This document shows, in pieces, positions 14,518 to 23,585 of a stretch of 45,028 nt of DNA; positions within the stretch are counted from its first letter, which is position 1; every line of letters starts with the position of its first letter. The translations under genes were made by a program, and so were the position numbers. The stretch comes from an uncultured Solobacterium sp. Lineage in GTDB: Bacteria > Bacillota_I > Bacilli_A > Erysipelotrichales > Erysipelotrichaceae. The stretch covers positions 1 through 45,028 of the forward strand of contig CAMKTV010000008.1 in the NCBI GenBank assembly GCA_946415785.1. The letters are read 5' to 3'. A model generated the notes under the pieces. The model worked only from the letters and a program-made list of their open reading frames with translations. It was not told the origin of the DNA and searched no databases.

Positions 14518-15822
14518 ATGAAATATATTAGAAGATTAACTGACGAATTGATTGATAAAAGAATAAAAGCCTTTAATGCGATTAATATTGTTGGACCAAA
14601 AGGCTGTGGGAAGACTAGAACCGCTAAAGAAAGGTCAAAGACCATAATTGAATTTCAAGATGAAGAAAAACGTGATGCTTATTTGAGCACCGTAGAGTCA
14701 TCCCCATCTTTAATGCTAGAAAACGAAAAGCCGATTTTGTTTGATGAATGGCAAGATGCACCTAAGATTTTTGGCGCTATAAGAAAATACTGTGATGACA
14801 ATCCGTCATCCATAGGAGAATTCTTTTTAACAGGTTCGAGTTCTAAAAAAGTAGTTACTCCTCATACTGGAACAGGGAGAATTTCTCAAGTCGCCATGTA
14901 TCCTATGACTTTAGCGGAAACTGGCGAATCAAATTGCAAAATATCATTGAAAAAACTATTTGAAGATGATTATGATTTTAATGGCACTAAAAGTGATTTG
15001 CAACTTAAAGATTTAATATATATCGTTTGTCGAGGTGGCTGGCCAAAATGTTTAGAAATTAGTGGCGAAGAGGCTAAGTTAGAAATTGCAAGAGATATAT
15101 ATAGACAAATCTATAATGTAGATATTAGTGCTGTGAGCAATGTTAATAGAAATCCTGAATTGGCGAGGGCTATACTTTGGTCATATGCTAGAAACACTGC
15201 GACACTTGCTAAACAGACAACTCTACTAGCAGATGTTCAAGCAAACATTGATGTATCAAAAAATACTTTTTGTGATTATATCAATGATTTAGAAAAACTC
15301 TTTGTTTTGAAAGATATAGACGCCTGGACACCACAAATTCGTTCGAAAACGGCTATAAGGGGTTCAAAAAAACATATATTCATTGATCCATCAATAGCTA
15401 TTGCTGCTTTAGGACTTGAACCAAAGTATTTTTATAATGACCTTGATTTGTTTGGCCACGTTTTTGAAAACTTAGTTATAAGAGACTTGTTGGCCTATGG
15501 TGAAGCTATTGGCGCAAGTGTTAAACACTATCGCGATGATTCAGGATTAGAAATAGATGCTATATATCAAATTGCAGACGGAAAATATGCGTTAATTGAA
15601 ATAAAAAATAGTTTGGCTAGATTAGGCGAAGCAGAAAAAAACTTATTAAAATTTAAAAATTTGATAGTCGAACATAACAGTAAAGTTTTATTAGACAAAG
15701 AGCGTCCAGGCGTAGTATATAAGGAACCGAGCGCAATGATTCTAATATGTGCTAATGCGGACATGGCGTATACTACTGAAAATGGAATAAAGGTAGTTCC
15801 GTATGGATGCCTTCGCGATTAA
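14518..15822 (+). CDS. AAA_14/DUF4143 ATPase with PD-(D/E)XK-like C-terminus
   Basis: A 434-residue protein of the widespread AAA_14-DUF4143 group. It has a Walker A loop GPKGCGKTRTAKE near residue 25, a Walker B-like ILFDEWQDAP, the sensor-like FFLTGSSSKK, then the DUF4143 region: a winged-helix-like stretch (ANIDVSKNTFCDYINDLEKL), HIFIDPSIAIAALG, FGHVFENLVIRDLL and finally GLEIDAIYQIADGKYALIEIK, whose D...ExK spacing suits a restriction-endonuclease-like fold. The function of the group is unsettled; ideas include DNA-related stress or defence roles. Its own promoter and three leader repeats suggest tight control. The gap to rpsT (14233-14517) holds only these control elements. Confidence 0.8.
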   Translation: MKYIRRLTDELIDKRIKAFNAINIVGPKGCGKTRTAKERSKTIIEFQDEEKRDAYLSTVESSPSLMLENEKPILFDEWQDAPKIFGAIRKYCDDNPSSIGEFFLTGSSSKKVVTPHTGTGRISQVAMYPMTLAETGESNCKISLKKLFEDDYDFNGTKSDLQLKDLIYIVCRGGWPKCLEISGEEAKLEIARDIYRQIYNVDISAVSNVNRNPELARAILWSYARNTATLAKQTTLLADVQANIDVSKNTFCDYINDLEKLFVLKDIDAWTPQIRSKTAIRGSKKHIFIDPSIAIAALGLEPKYFYNDLDLFGHVFENLVIRDLLAYGEAIGASVKHYRDDSGLEIDAIYQIADGKYALIEIKNSLARLGEAEKNLLKFKNLIVEHNSKVLLDKERPGVVYKEPSAMILICANADMAYTTENGIKVVPYGCLRD

Positions 15823-15837
15823 ATTTGGTATAGGCGG

Positions 15838-15846
15838 TGTTATAAT
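15838..15846 (+). promoter_or_regulatory. Extended -10 promoter of fmt
   Basis: TGTTATAAT (TGnTATAAT) ends eight bases before ATG at 15855, so the leader would be only about two bases; AAGGT lies in between but probably is not transcribed in full. Confidence 0.5.
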
Positions 15847-15854
15847 TTTAAGGT

Positions 15855-16802
15855 ATGAACGAAAGAATTGTATTCATGGGAACGCCTGCCTTTGCAGCCA
15901 ATGTCTTAGAAGGTTTAATAGGTAATGGCTACAATATAGTAGGGGTTGTAACCCAAGAAGATAAGCTAGTAGGAAGAAAGAAAATAATGACTCCTTCACC
16001 TGTTAAGGAAGCGGCTTTAAAATACAACTTACCAGTTTTTACACCTCACAGAATTAAAGAAGACTATAAAGATATCTTGGGCTTAGAACCTGAACTTATT
16101 ATTACAAGTGCCTATGGTCAATTTGTCCCAGAAGAATTAATTGAATATCCAAAATATAAAGCCATCAACACGCATGGATCTTTACTTCCAAAATATAGAG
16201 GCGGAGCTCCTATTCAATGGTCAATAATTAATGGAGATGATAAAACTGGCATCTCAATTATTTATATGACTAAAGGAATGGATGAAGGAGATATTCTTTA
16301 TAAAAAAGAAATTGATATTTTAAAAGAAGATACAAATACAACTTTGTTTAATAAATTATCTCTTGTAGCACTTGAATCATTATTAGATTTTTTACCTAAG
16401 TTTTTTGCGGGTAATTTTGAAAGAATAAAACAAGATGAATCATTAGTAACTTATGCCTATAACTTAAAGAAAGAAGATGAATTTATATCATTTAATAATG
16501 AAACAATTAAAGTCTATAATCATATTCGTGGTTTATTGGATAATCCAGGTGCTTATGGAATATTAAATAATAAGAAATATAAATTCATCAAAGTAGATTA
16601 TGAATTAAAAGATAATACAAAGGCCAGCAGATTTGTAGGACTTGAGAATAATTATTTAAGAATTGATTGTATTGACGGTTTTATTAAAGTGTTGGAAATA
16701 AAGCCTGAAGGAAAGAACAATATGGATGCCAAGAGTTTTTACAATGGTGTTGGCAAGTCATTAGCAGGATTAAGTTTTAGTGAAGATTATGAACAACAAT
16801 AA
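15855..16802 (+). CDS. fmt: Methionyl-tRNA formyltransferase
   Basis: Fmt formylates Met-tRNA for translation initiation. The 315-residue protein has the N-terminal hydrolase-like fold opening with [18 protein letters not shown], the catalytic Asn-x-His in [19 protein letters not shown] (N105, H107; the usual SLLPxxRG loop), and the aspartate region [11 protein letters not shown]. The C-terminal domain (from about residue 205) is the anticodon-side OB fold. The 3' end overlaps the lepA start by 14 bases. def and priA, often next to fmt, are absent here. Confidence 0.94.
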   Translation: MNERIVFMGTPAFAANVLEGLIGNGYNIVGVVTQEDKLVGRKKIMTPSPVKEAALKYNLPVFTPHRIKEDYKDILGLEPELIITSAYGQFVPEELIEYPKYKAINTHGSLLPKYRGGAPIQWSIINGDDKTGISIIYMTKGMDEGDILYKKEIDILKEDTNTTLFNKLSLVALESLLDFLPKFFAGNFERIKQDESLVTYAYNLKKEDEFISFNNETIKVYNHIRGLLDNPGAYGILNNKKYKFIKVDYELKDNTKASRFVGLENNYLRIDCIDGFIKVLEIKPEGKNNMDAKSFYNGVGKSLAGLSFSEDYEQQ

Positions 16803-18600
16803 AATAAGAAATTTTTCAATTATTGCACATATTGACCACGGTAAATCAACATTAGCTGATCGTATTTTGGAATTGACTAATACTGTTTCAAAAAGAGAAA
16901 TGGTTACCAGCCAAATTCTCGATTCTTTAGATTTGGAACAAGAGCGTGGTATTACGATTAAATTAAATGTTGTGCAGATTAAATACAAAGCTAAAGATGG
17001 TGAAGAATATACGTTTCATTTAATTGATACACCAGGACATGTCGATTTTTCTTATGAAGTATCTAGATCATTAGCAGCCTGTGATGGAGCTATTTTAGTT
17101 GTGGATGCATCTCAAGGCATTGAAGCTCAAACTTTAGCCAACACTTATTTAGCTTTAGATAATGATCTGGAAATATTACCAGTCATAAACAAAATAGATT
17201 TGCCTAGTGCTGATATTGAAAGAACGAAAAAAGAAATTGAAGATGTGATTGGGCTTGATTGTTCATATGCACCATGTATCAGCGCTAAAAGCGGTTTAAA
17301 TGTTGAAGATGTATTAGAAGGAATCGTTAAATATCTGCCTGCACCAAAAGGCAGAGTTGAAAAACCTTTAAAAGCTTTAATCTTTGATTCTTATTATGAT
17401 TCATATCGAGGAGTAGTTGTCTTTATCTGTGTTAAAGATGGCGAAGTAAAAGTTGGTGACCATATTAAATTATTCCATTCAGATGCAGAATATGAAGTGA
17501 CAGAAGTTGGTGTTAAAACCCCTAATGAAGTAAAACGTAATAAGCTACAGGCAGGAGAAGTTGGTTATTTATGCGCATCAATCAAATCAATTAAAGATGT
17601 CTTTATTGGTGATACTATTACATTAATAAATAATCCATGTGACAGCCCTTTACCAGGATATAGAAAAATGAATCCAATGGTATATTGTGGTATGTATCCA
17701 ACTGATAATAATAAATATAACGACTTAAGAGATGCTTTAGAAAAACTACAGTTAAATGATTCATCATTAACATTTGAAGCTGAATCTTCTAAAGCTTTGG
17801 GCTTTGGCTTTAGACTTGGCTTTTTAGGTTTGTTACATATGGAAGTTGTCCAGGAAAGACTTGAAAGAGAATATGGTTTAAATCTAATTGCTACTGCTCC
17901 ATCAGTAGTTTACAAAGTAACATTAACTGATAAATCAGAAATATATATTGATAATCCAAGTATGATGCCAGATAATACTATGATTGATTTTATTGAAGAG
18001 CCTTATGTCAAAGCCAGCATCATGGTACCTAACGAATTTATTGGGCCAATTATGGAATTATCACAGAATAAACGTGGCATTTATAAAGACATGATTTATT
18101 TAGATGATAATCGTAATCAGTTAATATATGAGATGCCACTTAGTGAAATTATCTTTGAATATTTTGATAAATTAAAATCAGTATCCAGAGGTTATGCTTC
18201 ATTAGACTATGAATTAATTGGCTATCGTAAGTCATCACTTGTTAAGATGGATATCTTATTAAATGGTGAAGTAATTGATGCGTTAAGCATTATTGTTCAT
18301 AAAGATTTTGCGTATGATAGAGGACACAAGATTACTGTTAAATTAAAAGAACTTCTTCCTAAACAACAATTTGAAATACCAGTACAGGCCGCGATAGGTA
18401 ACAAAGTAATTGCGAGAACTAATATTAAGTCTTTAAGAAAAGATGTTCTTGCGAAGTGTTATGGTGGTGATGTTTCTCGTAAGAAGAAATTATTAGAGAA
18501 ACAAAAAGAAGGTAAGAAGAGAATGAAAGCAGTGGGCAGTGTTGAAATACCACAAGAAGCTTTCATGGCTGTACTTGCCTTAGATGATGATAAGAATTAA
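16789..18600 (+). CDS. lepA: Elongation factor 4 (LepA)
   Basis: LepA is a ribosome-bound GTPase acting in subunit biogenesis and translation under stress. The 603-residue protein has G1 [13 protein letters not shown]3 DTPGHVDF, G4 NKIDLPSA, domain II, the EF-G-like domains III and V, and the LepA-specific C-terminal domain with the lysine-rich end [19 protein letters not shown] at 16789 gives the standard start [17 protein letters not shown]; a GTG nine bases earlier is possible. It overlaps the fmt stop, so translation is probably coupled. Confidence 0.95.
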   Translation: MNNNKIRNFSIIAHIDHGKSTLADRILELTNTVSKREMVTSQILDSLDLEQERGITIKLNVVQIKYKAKDGEEYTFHLIDTPGHVDFSYEVSRSLAACDGAILVVDASQGIEAQTLANTYLALDNDLEILPVINKIDLPSADIERTKKEIEDVIGLDCSYAPCISAKSGLNVEDVLEGIVKYLPAPKGRVEKPLKALIFDSYYDSYRGVVVFICVKDGEVKVGDHIKLFHSDAEYEVTEVGVKTPNEVKRNKLQAGEVGYLCASIKSIKDVFIGDTITLINNPCDSPLPGYRKMNPMVYCGMYPTDNNKYNDLRDALEKLQLNDSSLTFEAESSKALGFGFRLGFLGLLHMEVVQERLEREYGLNLIATAPSVVYKVTLTDKSEIYIDNPSMMPDNTMIDFIEEPYVKASIMVPNEFIGPIMELSQNKRGIYKDMIYLDDNRNQLIYEMPLSEIIFEYFDKLKSVSRGYASLDYELIGYRKSSLVKMDILLNGEVIDALSIIVHKDFAYDRGHKITVKLKELLPKQQFEIPVQAAIGNKVIARTNIKSLRKDVLAKCYGGDVSRKKKLLEKQKEGKKRMKAVGSVEIPQEAFMAVLALDDDKN

Positions 18601-18609
18601 GAGGTAAAT

Positions 18610-19149
18610 ATGATATACATAACTAGTGATTTACATCTTGGACATGATAGAGATTTCATATATAGTCCAAGAGGTTTTTCGAACATTAAAGAACACGATG
18701 AAACAATTATTAAAAACTGGAATGAAATCGTAAAAAACGAAGATATCGTCTATATTTTAGGTGACATTATGTTAAACGATAATAAAAAAGGTTTGGCATA
18801 TCTGAAATCATTAAAAGGAAAAAAGAAGTTTATTCGTGGCAATCACGATAACGATGAGCGTTGGGAACTGATTAGACAGGTTGGAGAAATAATAGGTTAT
18901 GCGACAATCATTGAATATAATGGTGATCATTTCTATCTTTCTCACTATCCTACCATTACTACACCTAAAGATGTAATCAAGAGTCATTCTTTATATTGTT
19001 TATATGGACACACTCACAGTAAAGAAAAGTTCTATGATGATAATCCAAATATTTATAACATTTCCGTTGATGCCAACGATCTTAAGCCAATAAGTATAGA
19101 AGATATTAAGAAAAATATAGAAAATAAGAAAAAATCTATCAAAAAGTGA
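18610..19149 (+). CDS. Calcineurin-like metallophosphoesterase
   Basis: A 179-residue two-metal phosphoesterase with all core motifs: DLHLGHD (DxH), ILGDIMLND (GD), IRGNHDND (GNHD), LSHYPT (H) and YGHTHS (GHxH). The small size and the SDLHLGH start fit the YfcE-neighbour group of unknown phosphodiesterases and possibly protein phosphatases. Nine bases and a GAGG ribosome site separate it from lepA, so it likely shares that transcript. The stop codon forms part of the terminator stem. The 3' end appears again in degraded form beyond the downstream AbiE module. Confidence 0.85.
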   Translation: MIYITSDLHLGHDRDFIYSPRGFSNIKEHDETIIKNWNEIVKNEDIVYILGDIMLNDNKKGLAYLKSLKGKKKFIRGNHDNDERWELIRQVGEIIGYATIIEYNGDHFYLSHYPTITTPKDVIKSHSLYCLYGHTHSKEKFYDDNPNIYNISVDANDLKPISIEDIKKNIENKKKSIKK

Positions 19150-19196
19150 GGAATTTCCTCATTTTTTTTGTAATAAAGAATTATAGGGGGTTAGAA
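19129..19196 (+). repeat. Left imperfect direct repeat flanking the AbiE module
   Basis: Contains, in order, AAAAAATCTA (19129), GAATTTCCT (19151) and AAAGAATTATAGG (19175). The same three blocks in the same order recur at 20836, 20855 and 20876, each interval three bases shorter. This copy includes the functional 3' end and terminator of the metallophosphoesterase gene. Confidence 0.6.
19147..19169 (+). terminator. Terminator of the metallophosphoesterase gene
   Basis: TGAGGAA (starting with the stop codon) pairs with TTCCTCA and eight T residues follow. Confidence 0.8.
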
Positions 19197-19243
19197 AGGA
19201 GAAAATGTAATAAAAAAGAGAAATATTGTTAAATAGCAAATAA

Positions 19244-19269
19244 TACCATAGAAAAAAATATATATGGTA
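19244..19269. promoter_or_regulatory. Inverted repeat upstream of abiEi (operator candidate)
   Basis: TACCATA (19244-19250) and TATGGTA (19263-19269) form a perfect inverted repeat 19 bases centre to centre, about 50 bases before the antitoxin gene. AbiEi antitoxins are known to repress their own promoter by binding inverted repeats. Confidence 0.45.
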
Positions 19270-19319
19270 AAAATTGTAAAATAAAAAGAAAAGTAATAAA
19301 CTATTATTGAGGGAACGAT

Positions 19320-19913
19320 ATGCCAAAAAAGATAGTATATAAACTTGATAATAGTAAGAAGGTTTACACAAGGATTGATCTACAAAAAATGGGCTATGAA
19401 AGATATGCTATAGATCAAATGGTTCAAAAAGAAATGCTGATTAAGATAACAGGCAGCGTTTTTGAAAACCCTAACTATGATGGAGTTGAATCAGATTTTT
19501 ATTTTATTCCTGCTTTGATAAAGGACGGAATTGTATGTATGTTTTCAGCAGCTGTCTATTATGGACTATCAAATTATTGGCCTGAACAAATAGATGTAGC
19601 TGTAAGAAAAGACAAAAAGATTGCTACTCTTCCAAAGCGTCCGCCAATCAATATATATCATTTTGGAAAAGATAGATATGAACTTGGTGTTGTTACGATA
19701 AACGATAATGGTAATTATTTTAAGATATACGATATCGAAAAAACAGTAGTTGATATTATTTACTTTAGAAATCAGGTTGGAATAGAAGAAACAAAAGAGA
19801 TACTTATAAACTATCTTAATAGAAAAGATCGAAACATTAATAAACTGTATATGTATGCAGAAAAAACAAATTGTTTGAAGATACTTAAAACATATATGGA
19901 GGTGCTTATTTGA
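19320..19913 (+). CDS. AbiEi-type antitoxin / transcription regulator
   Basis: The antitoxin of a type IV toxin-antitoxin pair, which opposes the toxin's effect without binding it and represses the operon. The 197-residue protein has an N-terminal winged helix (VYTRIDLQKMGYERYAIDQMVQKEMLIKI begins at about residue 14) and the AbiEi core with FSAAVYYGLSNYWP, an Arg/Lys-rich beta region (AVRKDKKIATLPKRPP) and IYDIEKTVVDIIYFRN. GAGGGA precedes ATG. Its stop is followed at once by the toxin start, a standard AbiE layout. Confidence 0.85.
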   Translation: MPKKIVYKLDNSKKVYTRIDLQKMGYERYAIDQMVQKEMLIKITGSVFENPNYDGVESDFYFIPALIKDGIVCMFSAAVYYGLSNYWPEQIDVAVRKDKKIATLPKRPPINIYHFGKDRYELGVVTINDNGNYFKIYDIEKTVVDIIYFRNQVGIEETKEILINYLNRKDRNINKLYMYAEKTNCLKILKTYMEVLI

Positions 19914-20810
19914 GTGAATGTAGCTTCAATAAAAGACAGATTAAAGAATATATCCAATAAGACAGGAAAAACGGTTCAAGACTTATTGATTGCATACGGA
20001 TTAGAAAGAACAATTTATCGAATTTCAATTTCAAAATATAAGAGAAGATTTATTTTAAAAGGCGGAATATTTTTATACGCTTTAAATAAAGGCAATTATT
20101 CAAGAGTAACATCAGATATAGATTTATTAGCACAAAACATCAGTAATGATGTAAAAAGTATGAATAGAATATTCTTTGAAATATTTTCTATTGAATGTGA
20201 TGATGCTTTAAAATATGATGTCGATTCGTTAAGGATTAAATCTATAACAGAATTTAAAAAATACCATGGTATAAATGTATCAATTAATACATATTTAGAT
20301 AAAACAATTATTCCCATATCAATTGATATTGGCTTTGGCGATATTATTTATCCAAAAGTAGTTAAAATGGATTTTCCTGCACTATTAGGTAATGAAATAC
20401 AAAATATATACGCTTATTCAATTTATTCAGTCATAGCTGAAAAATTTGCAGCATTTGTTTCTCTTGGCTTAACAAATAGTAGATATAAAGATTTTTATGA
20501 TATTTATTGTTTGGCAACAGCATATGATTTAGATGGGGGTATTTTGAAAGAAGCAATTGCAGAGACATTTAATTATAGACAGACACAAATAAATGAGATA
20601 GGTGCTTTTAAAGACAGTTATATAAATGATCCAATCAATCAACAAAGATGGAATTCGTTTATAAAAAAGAAGAAAGCTATAAATAGAATTAGTTTTAATG
20701 AAACAATCAGCGTAATTAAAGAACTAATTATGCCAATTGTTGATTCAATTAAAAACGAGAAGTCGTTTAGTCACAAATGGCTAAAAGAGAAAAGGACCTG
20801 GATAATATAA
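19914..20810 (+). CDS. AbiEii-type nucleotidyltransferase toxin
   Basis: AbiEii/MenT toxins transfer nucleotides, in studied cases to tRNA or another RNA, and stop growth during phage infection. The 298-residue protein has the nucleotidyltransferase core: FILKGGIFLYAL (motif I), SRVTSDIDLLA with the paired aspartates (motif II), and the DIGFGD and YSVIAEKFAAFVSLG ... RYKDFYDIY segments typical of the family. Start is GTG, placed by the GGAGGT site ten bases before it and by abutting the antitoxin stop. The catalytic residues look intact, so the pair is probably active. Together with the flanking repeats this is an acquired defence module. Confidence 0.87.
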   Translation: MNVASIKDRLKNISNKTGKTVQDLLIAYGLERTIYRISISKYKRRFILKGGIFLYALNKGNYSRVTSDIDLLAQNISNDVKSMNRIFFEIFSIECDDALKYDVDSLRIKSITEFKKYHGINVSINTYLDKTIIPISIDIGFGDIIYPKVVKMDFPALLGNEIQNIYAYSIYSVIAEKFAAFVSLGLTNSRYKDFYDIYCLATAYDLDGGILKEAIAETFNYRQTQINEIGAFKDSYINDPINQQRWNSFIKKKKAINRISFNETISVIKELIMPIVDSIKNEKSFSHKWLKEKRTWII

Positions 20811-20835
20811 ATATTACAAAAATAAAAAAAGTTTA

Positions 20836-20897
20836 AAAAAATCTACAAAAAAATGAATTTCCTTATTTTTATAAGAAAGAATTATAGGAGGCTTAAA
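20836..20897 (+). repeat. Right imperfect direct repeat flanking the AbiE module
   Basis: Degraded second copy of the metallophosphoesterase gene end: AAAAAATCTA, then a region where the last codons are frameshifted, GAATTTCCT and AAAGAATTATAGG. The terminator stem is broken here. An AAATAGC word occurs further on in both copies (19231 and 20914). Confidence 0.55.
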
Positions 20898-20929
20898 ACA
20901 AAACCAAACAAGTAAATAGCGAATCGTTA

Positions 20930-20935
20930 TATACT
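20930..20935 (+). promoter_or_regulatory. -10 box of hemW (leaderless)
   Basis: TATACT ends six bases before ATG at 20942; no ribosome site exists near that start. The weak -35 zone is inside the right repeat. Confidence 0.4.
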
Positions 20936-20941
20936 TTTTAT

Positions 20942-22024
20942 ATGAGCAGTTTTATTAAACATCTGTATATTCATGTGCCATTTTGTAAGACGATATGTTC
21001 ATATTGTGATTTTACTCATGTTTTATATAAAGAAGATTTAGTCGATAAATGGCTAACAAGACTTAAGAAAGATTTATTAGAAATAAATAATAAAACATTT
21101 GAAACTATTTATATCGGAGGAGGCACACCTAGTTGTCTTAATCTAAGACAGTTAAAAGAATTATTGTCATTAATAAAACCTTTTAGTAAAGATGTTTTAG
21201 AATATACTATTGAAATTAATCCTGAAAGTATTGATAAAGATAAGATTAAATTATTAAAAGAATATGGCATTAATAGAACATCTATTGGCTTACAATCTTC
21301 TAATGATAGATTACTAAAGATAATGAATAGACATCACAATTTTGAAGATGTAAAAAGAGTTGTCGAAATGTTAAAGAAAGAAGGATTAAACAACATCTCT
21401 ATTGATATTATTTATTCATTACCAACACAAACAATGGAAGACTTAAAGAAGACTTTAGAAGATGTATTATCTTTAGATATTCCACATATCTCTTTATATT
21501 CTTTGACAATTGAAAAAGGCACAATTTTCGATAAACTTGGATATAAGCCTTTAGATGAAGAGATGGAAGCTGATATGTATGAATATATTGAAAAGACTTT
21601 AGTAGAACATGATTATATTCATTATGAAATCGCTAATTTCGCAAAAGAAGGATATGAATCAAAACATAATCTAGGTTATTGGAATTATGATGATTATCTC
21701 GGCTTGTGTCCTGGGGCTGTAGGCAAATATAACCATAAACGTTATACAAATAATAGAAATCTAATTGATTATATTGAAGATAAAGACATAACAGAAATTG
21801 AAGAATTGACGAATGAAGAAGAAGCATTTGAAAATATTATGATGTCTTTAAGAACTATTTATGGACTTGATTTAAAAATGTTTAAAGAGCGTTATCAAAT
21901 AGATTTTCTTGATAAATATAAGAACATAATAGATAAACATTCTGAGTTTATCATAAAAGATGATCATCTTATCTGTTTAAAAAGAGAGATATTAAATACT
22001 ATACTTTTAGATTTTATGGAATAA
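20942..22024 (+). CDS. hemW: Radical SAM heme chaperone HemW
   Basis: HemW binds heme and an iron-sulfur cluster and inserts heme into client proteins; older notes call it an oxygen-independent coproporphyrinogen oxidase. The 360-residue protein has the N-terminal HVPFCKTICSYCDF (CxxxCxxC cluster motif with the extra HemW cysteine pattern), the glycine-rich IYIGGGTPS, EINPES, RTSIGLQSSNDRLL, and the C-terminal HemW domain with YEIANFAKEGYESKHNLGYW. The NLGYW motif separates HemW/HemN-like proteins from true HemN. It probably starts as a leaderless message. Confidence 0.9.
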   Translation: MSSFIKHLYIHVPFCKTICSYCDFTHVLYKEDLVDKWLTRLKKDLLEINNKTFETIYIGGGTPSCLNLRQLKELLSLIKPFSKDVLEYTIEINPESIDKDKIKLLKEYGINRTSIGLQSSNDRLLKIMNRHHNFEDVKRVVEMLKKEGLNNISIDIIYSLPTQTMEDLKKTLEDVLSLDIPHISLYSLTIEKGTIFDKLGYKPLDEEMEADMYEYIEKTLVEHDYIHYEIANFAKEGYESKHNLGYWNYDDYLGLCPGAVGKYNHKRYTNNRNLIDYIEDKDITEIEELTNEEEAFENIMMSLRTIYGLDLKMFKERYQIDFLDKYKNIIDKHSEFIIKDDHLICLKREILNTILLDFME

Positions 22025-22055
22025 AAAAACTATAATAAAAGTAAGAGGATTTTAT

Positions 22056-22637
22056 ATGAAAAAATTATTTAAAGTATTAATTACAATTTGTCTAGTGCTA
22101 GTAATGTTTGGCTGTTCAAAGACACCTTCACCAACAAAGGTAGTTGATGAATACCTGAAAGGTTATTTAAATGACCCATTAAATACACTTTCAAAAAACA
22201 GTTTTGATTTATCTGATGCCAATGAAATAGAAAAAGAGATGTTTAATAAGATTAATGAATTATTAATGAGGCAGACTTATAAATTAGATAATGAAAAGAT
22301 TAATGGTGATAGTGCTACAGTTGATGCTCATTTTAAGGTTTATGATTTCAAAAGTATCATTCAAAGTGCTTTCTCAACCTATATTGCGACAGCATTATCA
22401 TTAGCGCTAAGCGATGGTTTAGATGAAGAATATGAAAAATTATTCGCTCAATCAATGATTGATTCGATAAATGAAGCAGGAGCAAATGAACCTGGCCAAG
22501 ATTTTAGTTACACCATTCATTTGACTAAAGAAAATGGGCAATGGGTATTAGATGATATTGGAAATGAACTAGAATTTGTGGATGGCATGCTGGGAGGTCT
22601 AGTCAGTGCCTTCAACGAATTAGGATCTTCATATTGA
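22056..22637 (+). CDS. Predicted lipoprotein, unknown function
   Basis: A 193-residue protein with a classical lipoprotein signal: KKLFK, hydrophobic core LITICLVLVM and lipobox MFGC (C20), so it should be exported and lipid-anchored outside the membrane. The mature part begins SKTPSPTKVVDEYLKGYL and ends with a beta-rich segment (TIHLTKENGQWVLDDIGNEL) like the NTF2-like DUF4878/DUF5105-type lipoproteins of Bacillota; the match is only by pattern. A TATAAT box (22031-22036) and AGAGG ribosome site give it its own promoter. Its stop overlaps the rpsO promoter. Confidence 0.75.
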   Translation: MKKLFKVLITICLVLVMFGCSKTPSPTKVVDEYLKGYLNDPLNTLSKNSFDLSDANEIEKEMFNKINELLMRQTYKLDNEKINGDSATVDAHFKVYDFKSIIQSAFSTYIATALSLALSDGLDEEYEKLFAQSMIDSINEAGANEPGQDFSYTIHLTKENGQWVLDDIGNELEFVDGMLGGLVSAFNELGSSY

Positions 22638-22662
22638 AATACCACAAAATAATTGATATTAT
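22634..22662 (+). promoter_or_regulatory. rpsO promoter
   Basis: TTGAAA (22634-22639, overlapping the stop codon of the lipoprotein gene), 17-base spacer, TATTAT (22657-22662); start expected near 22669, just before the leader fold. Confidence 0.55.
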
Positions 22663-22668
22663 AAGTAA

Positions 22669-22740
22669 GCATTGTTGCTGAGTATAAAATACTCCGAATT
22701 TATACACGGCTTCAATCTAATAAAAGAAAAGGAGAAAATT
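22669..22740 (+). ncRNA. Structured rpsO leader, possible S15 autoregulatory RNA
   Basis: The roughly 70-nt leader can form an outer stem ATTG-TT-GC (22671-22678) with GC-TT-CAAT (22709-22716), a hairpin GAGTAT-AAA-ATACTC (22680-22694) and a weak third arm (CG...CG, 22695-22708), that is a three-way junction ahead of the ribosome site. In several Bacillota S15 represses its own mRNA through a three-way junction resembling its 16S rRNA site. The fold is drawn by eye. Confidence 0.4.
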
Positions 22741-23007
22741 ATGTTAACAAAAGAAGAAAAACAAGCCATTATTAAAGAGTTTGCGCTTAAAGAAGGCGAT
22801 ACAGGTTCACCTGAAGTTCAAGTTGCAGTATTAACTGAACAAATCAATCGTCTTACTGAACACATGAAGAAACATCCAAAGGATTTCCATTCAAACAGAG
22901 GTCTATTAATGATGGTTGGTAAAAGAAGAAGTTTCCTTGAATATCTAAAGAAAGCTGATGTTAATAGATATAGAGAACTTGTTAAGAAGTTAGGTTTAAG
23001 AAAATAA
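22741..23007 (+). CDS. rpsO: 30S ribosomal protein S15
   Basis: The 88-residue product has the S15 hallmarks: [38 protein letters not shown] and the C-terminal [20 protein letters not shown], which bind the central-domain junction of 16S rRNA. ATG at 22741 follows AAGGAG by seven bases; an in-frame upstream TTG lies inside the folded leader and is not used. In many bacteria rpsO precedes pnp; here insertion sequences and other genes sit between (pnp starts at 28573). Confidence 0.97.
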   Translation: MLTKEEKQAIIKEFALKEGDTGSPEVQVAVLTEQINRLTEHMKKHPKDFHSNRGLLMMVGKRRSFLEYLKKADVNRYRELVKKLGLRK

Positions 23008-23011
23008 TAAG

Positions 23012-23034
23012 AGTGAACATTTGTTCACTTTTTC
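23012..23034 (+). terminator. rpsO terminator
   Basis: AGTGAACA (23012-23019) pairs with TGTTCACT (23022-23029), then a T tract. Confidence 0.85.
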
Positions 23035-23072
23035 TTTGTTAAGTATAGAATAAAAGAAAACAGGAGATAAGT

Positions 23073-23555
23073 ATGGAAAATATTAAATTTAGAATTACAA
23101 TGGCTAATGGCAAGACTATGAGTGGTGAATTATATCCTGCTGTTGCACCTAAGACAGTTGAGAATTTTGTGGAATTAGTAAATAACAAATTCTATGATGG
23201 TTTAATTTTTCATCGAGTAATAAAGGGTTTTATGATTCAGGGTGGTGACCCATTAGGAAATGGAATGGGTGGTTCTGAAAAGAAAATTGTCGGTGAATTT
23301 TTAGCAAATGGACACACGAATGTTTTAAAACATACACGTGGTGTTATTTCAATGGCTAGAGCAATGCATCCAAATAGTGCAAGTTCACAGTTTTTTATCA
23401 TGCATAAAGATGCACCACATCTTGATGGAAACTATGCTGCTTTTGGCAAAATTCTTGAAGGTTTAGATGTTGTTGATGAAATTGCGGAAACAAAAACTGA
23501 TTACAATGACAAGCCTTTACAGGAACAAAGAATTGAAAAAATTGAAATATTGTAG
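23073..23555 (+). CDS. Cyclophilin-type peptidyl-prolyl isomerase
   Basis: A 160-residue single-domain cytoplasmic cyclophilin that speeds proline isomerisation during folding. It has the active-site FHRVIKGFMIQGGDP (Arg and Phe in place), GVISMARAMHPNSASSQFFI and HLDGNYAAFGKILEGLDVVD. No signal peptide. AGGAG precedes ATG. The surface loop LGNGMGGSEKKIVGEF is the usual short form. Symbol left open since ppiA/ppiB naming cannot be fixed from sequence alone. Confidence 0.92.
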   Translation: MENIKFRITMANGKTMSGELYPAVAPKTVENFVELVNNKFYDGLIFHRVIKGFMIQGGDPLGNGMGGSEKKIVGEFLANGHTNVLKHTRGVISMARAMHPNSASSQFFIMHKDAPHLDGNYAAFGKILEGLDVVDEIAETKTDYNDKPLQEQRIEKIEIL

Positions 23556-23585
23556 TTAAACTATTAGTGTTGATGAGGTGAAGCT

